From Hyphococcus aureus (GTDB taxonomy: Bacteria; Pseudomonadota; Alphaproteobacteria; Caulobacterales; Parvularculaceae): 64,000 bases of DNA. Position 1 is the stretch's first letter. Every line of letters begins with the position of its first letter. The stretch spans positions 2,629,233-2,693,232 of the forward strand of contig NZ_JBHRSH010000001.1 of assembly GCF_042643165.1 (NCBI RefSeq), read 5' to 3'. Shown one piece after another: positions 62,129 through 64,000 of the stretch. The position numbers were made by a program, and so were the translations under genes. The notes under the pieces were generated by a model. It searched no databases. It worked only from the letters and a program-made list of their open reading frames with translations, and was not told where the DNA came from.

Positions 62129-63873
62129 TTAAATTGGTGGGATTTGCGTAACTTGCAAACGCTGCCCTGATGCCATCATGTTTCTAACTAAGACGTGTAA
62201 GGAAAATTTTGCAATGCTGGAATTAAATGTATCGGCTTCAGATAAGTCACGCTGATTGCTTGCGGTGTCCAGGACCGCTAGGACAAATACTATTTCTTTT
62301 TCGAATAAACTCAAAAACTCATCTTTTGAGATTTGATCAGTTTGGTCACCTGCGGCCCCAAAATAGGCTTCTGCACCCTTCTTTGCCAAAAGGGAATCGT
62401 AGACGGCTGACAGAAATGTAAGCGGTGGTTGAGCTTTTGTGTCCTGTGACAGGCGATTTGCAGCAATCGCTATTTGCGCGCACAAGTCACGCATTGTATT
62501 GCTAAAGCCGCTTTTAACGTGAATCAGATAAAGCTTGTTCTCATCCCATTTCATGATGTCACACAGTTCTATATTTTCCGGTATTATCTTGTCCAAGACT
62601 AAGGAATTTTCCTCTCCTATGTGAGACGCATTATATTCATTTTCGCTGTGTGATGCGGAATCCCACGCTTTCATAGTGAATGGAGCGGAATTATTCCTTA
62701 CAAATGAGGAGCAAGATTCATTGAGATCATTAAGGAAGGAGTCTTGTATCAAATACCAAGATTTATCGACGTAAAAATATTTCTTATTAGAGAGCGTTAT
62801 GTCACCCATTACATGAGATAGAAAATCTGCCTGTGTGAGCTCCCTTCCATCGTTGTCATAAGAAAGTATTCGGATTTTTTTGAGTTGGTTCGAGAAATGC
62901 TTTTCATCTCTAATGTTGATGCTTCTGTGCATCTCCGCAAAAAGCACATCGACGTCAGAAAATTCATCGAATATTTTGTCGCCAAAATAGTTCACTATTA
63001 CTCGCGACGCTGTATCTGCATTTTCCTCCTTGCGTGATCGTCGAATTTGCACTTCATAAGATTGTGCAGTGAGGTAGGTCTCAAAATCTGTATGACATAA
63101 GTCGAATGGGTAACTATCTAATCCGCCATTGAATCGATTCCAGAGCTGCGAAAATAATTCATTTTCTAAAAGTGCAATCAAGCTTTCATGCTTTTGTTTA
63201 GTCAAGCGGGTTACGCTATTTATGACTAGAGACGGGTTTTGTTGAAGTATGCGTTCACAAGCAGTGATTATGTCGATTACTTTGTTTATTGAAATAGAGG
63301 TATTTATGCGAAACGACGACTTTGCTGTTACAACTGCACCGCGCTTGACCTCATTTTCGGAAAAGCCGAAATGAGCAACAAGTAGGTCCTTTTCAACTTT
63401 CGCGCGAAGTTCCTGATAAATTCTTCCAAATTCTTCGTTGTCATGAAAGTTAAAGCTGCTTCGAAAAAACTTTGACGTGCCTAATATGCCACCAACCAAA
63501 CTTTTTTCTTTTGTGGATTTCAAACTTTTTTCATCTTTGGTTACAAGTCTCGCCAGCACATCTAATCCAAAATCTACATTAATATACTTGCTAATTGCGC
63601 TGTGACCATAGCCACCTGAGAGTGCATACAGGGATTGCGTTGCTTGATTTTCCATCAGCAAAACGAAATTTTCTTGACGACTCTGGTCTTCTTCTAATGC
63701 TGCTTCCGTTTTAGCTGTTACGTCAGCCAAGAACCCCTTCCATTTCGGCGTCATGGGATAGCGTTTGTAAAACAGTCGGAGGTTGTTGTTGTTTATTGAT
63801 GACTGTGTAAGTTTTTGCTCGCTGTAGCCTAATCCTTCGATATGCTGACACAGACCGTCTATCGGATTGCCGG
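62129..63873 (-). CDS. DUF6119 (TIGR04141)-like protein, 5' end removed by an IS
   Basis: AT-rich gene of accessory type. The first in-window ATG (63754) gives 541 residues, but the frame is open upstream through NPIDGLCQHIEGLGYSEQKL and NNNNLRLFYKRYPMTPKWKGFL, which fits the start region of the family, and then meets the element at 63874. So about 20-30 N-terminal codons are missing. Later blocks fit the family: KKYFYVDKSWYLIQDSFLND and DENKLYLIHVKSGFSNTMRDLCAQI. TIGR04141 proteins are sporadic and found near mobile or defence genes; the function is unknown. It is likely inactive as such unless a new start serves. Confidence 0.6.
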
Positions 63874-64000
63874 TGGTCTGCCACCGAAATAGTGGTCCGA
63901 TGAATCTGTTAGTCTCGGCTTTGAAAGAGGAGCTGAGACATGGCGAAAAGAGCCAAACCGGAAGAGATCATTGCGAAGCTGCGTGAAGTTGAAGTCCGCC
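63874..64000 (+). mobile_element. left end of an IS3-family insertion sequence, cut by the window end
   Basis: The left end is placed at TGGTCTGCCACCGAAATAG (63874), followed by the leader to the orfA start at 63940. IS3-type elements begin with TG and have a short leader before orfA. The exact terminal repeat and target duplication cannot be checked since the right end is outside. Confidence 0.6.
63940..64000 (+). CDS. IS3-family transposase orfA, 5' end
   Basis: Begins ATG 63940 with a good AGAGGAG site and runs past the window: MAKRAKPEEIIAKLREVEVR, the typical opening of the helix-turn-helix OrfA protein of IS3-group elements. OrfB should follow outside the window, made by a -1 frameshift. 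Confidence 0.75.
   Translation, partial: MAKRAKPEEIIAKLREVEVR

Noticed and set aside
61427..62151. Long opposing frames at 61427-61924 (minus) and 61681-62151 (plus)
   Set aside because: GC-driven frames without ribosome sites or motifs; neither is convincing as a gene.
1..64000. CRISPR arrays, rRNA operons, known riboswitch leaders
   Set aside because: No regularly spaced repeats, rRNA signature or recognised aptamer was found on either strand.

Overview
The window reads as a chromosomal segment of an alphaproteobacterium, mostly GC-rich and densely packed. Evidence: a dusB-ntrY-ntrX-trkA-trkH-dat-hfq-hflX block, a fused IspDF, a RatA/Coq10-type protein, a phasin, an sfsA-map-radC neighbourhood, and CtrA-type promoter boxes (TTAA-N7-TTAA). 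The mix resembles Hyphomonadaceae/Parvularculaceae-like marine lineages; that placement is inference. No rRNA, tRNA, riboswitch of a known class or CRISPR array was recognised.

Layout. 1-7.9 kb: PepSY protein end, alanine dehydrogenase with a divergent Lrp regulator, lipoyl synthase, small envelope proteins, a GST and a Coq10-like protein. 8-10.6 kb: a TonB-dependent receptor followed, after a hairpin/T-run, by a secreted beta-propeller-like protein. 10.9-24.1 kb: housekeeping genes (pncC-like, ispDF, dusB) and the nitrogen/redox two-component system ntrYX with potassium uptake genes, D-amino acid transaminase, hfq, hflX and an IMPase; ntrBC, often found between dusB and ntrY, is missing. 24.2-26.7 kb: DUF305 and glutaredoxin-MauE membrane proteins and a serine hydrolase. 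26.7-32.8 kb: sulfate activation (cysD, cysNC), an accessory acyltransferase and a divergent GbsR/MarR regulator. CysD carries an N-terminal helix-turn-helix extension, and the divergent promoter holds repeated TTCCCACG palindromes. 35.9-41.9 kb: methylcitrate cycle (prpD, prpB, prpC) with small VOC/NTF2-like genes in between, then folE and an enoyl-CoA hydratase. 43.3-48 kb: a CPA1 antiporter, a CtrA-box-preceded histidine kinase with a degenerate ATPase domain and a HerA-like ATPase overlapping it. 48-61.5 kb: asparaginase, nuclease, sugar kinase, radC, a PAS protein, map, sfsA, a TadG-like protein, an orphan Phd antitoxin, cinA N-domain, serine dehydratase, PH-domain protein, phasin and an old yellow enzyme.

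62.1-64 kb is clearly AT-richer: a DUF6119/TIGR04141-like gene whose 5' end is cut by an IS3-type element that runs off the window, so an accessory island starts here.

The strongest candidates for something undescribed are the HTH-CysD fusion with its operators, the CtrA-controlled degenerate kinase coupled to a HerA-like ATPase, and the truncated DUF6119 gene in the island.
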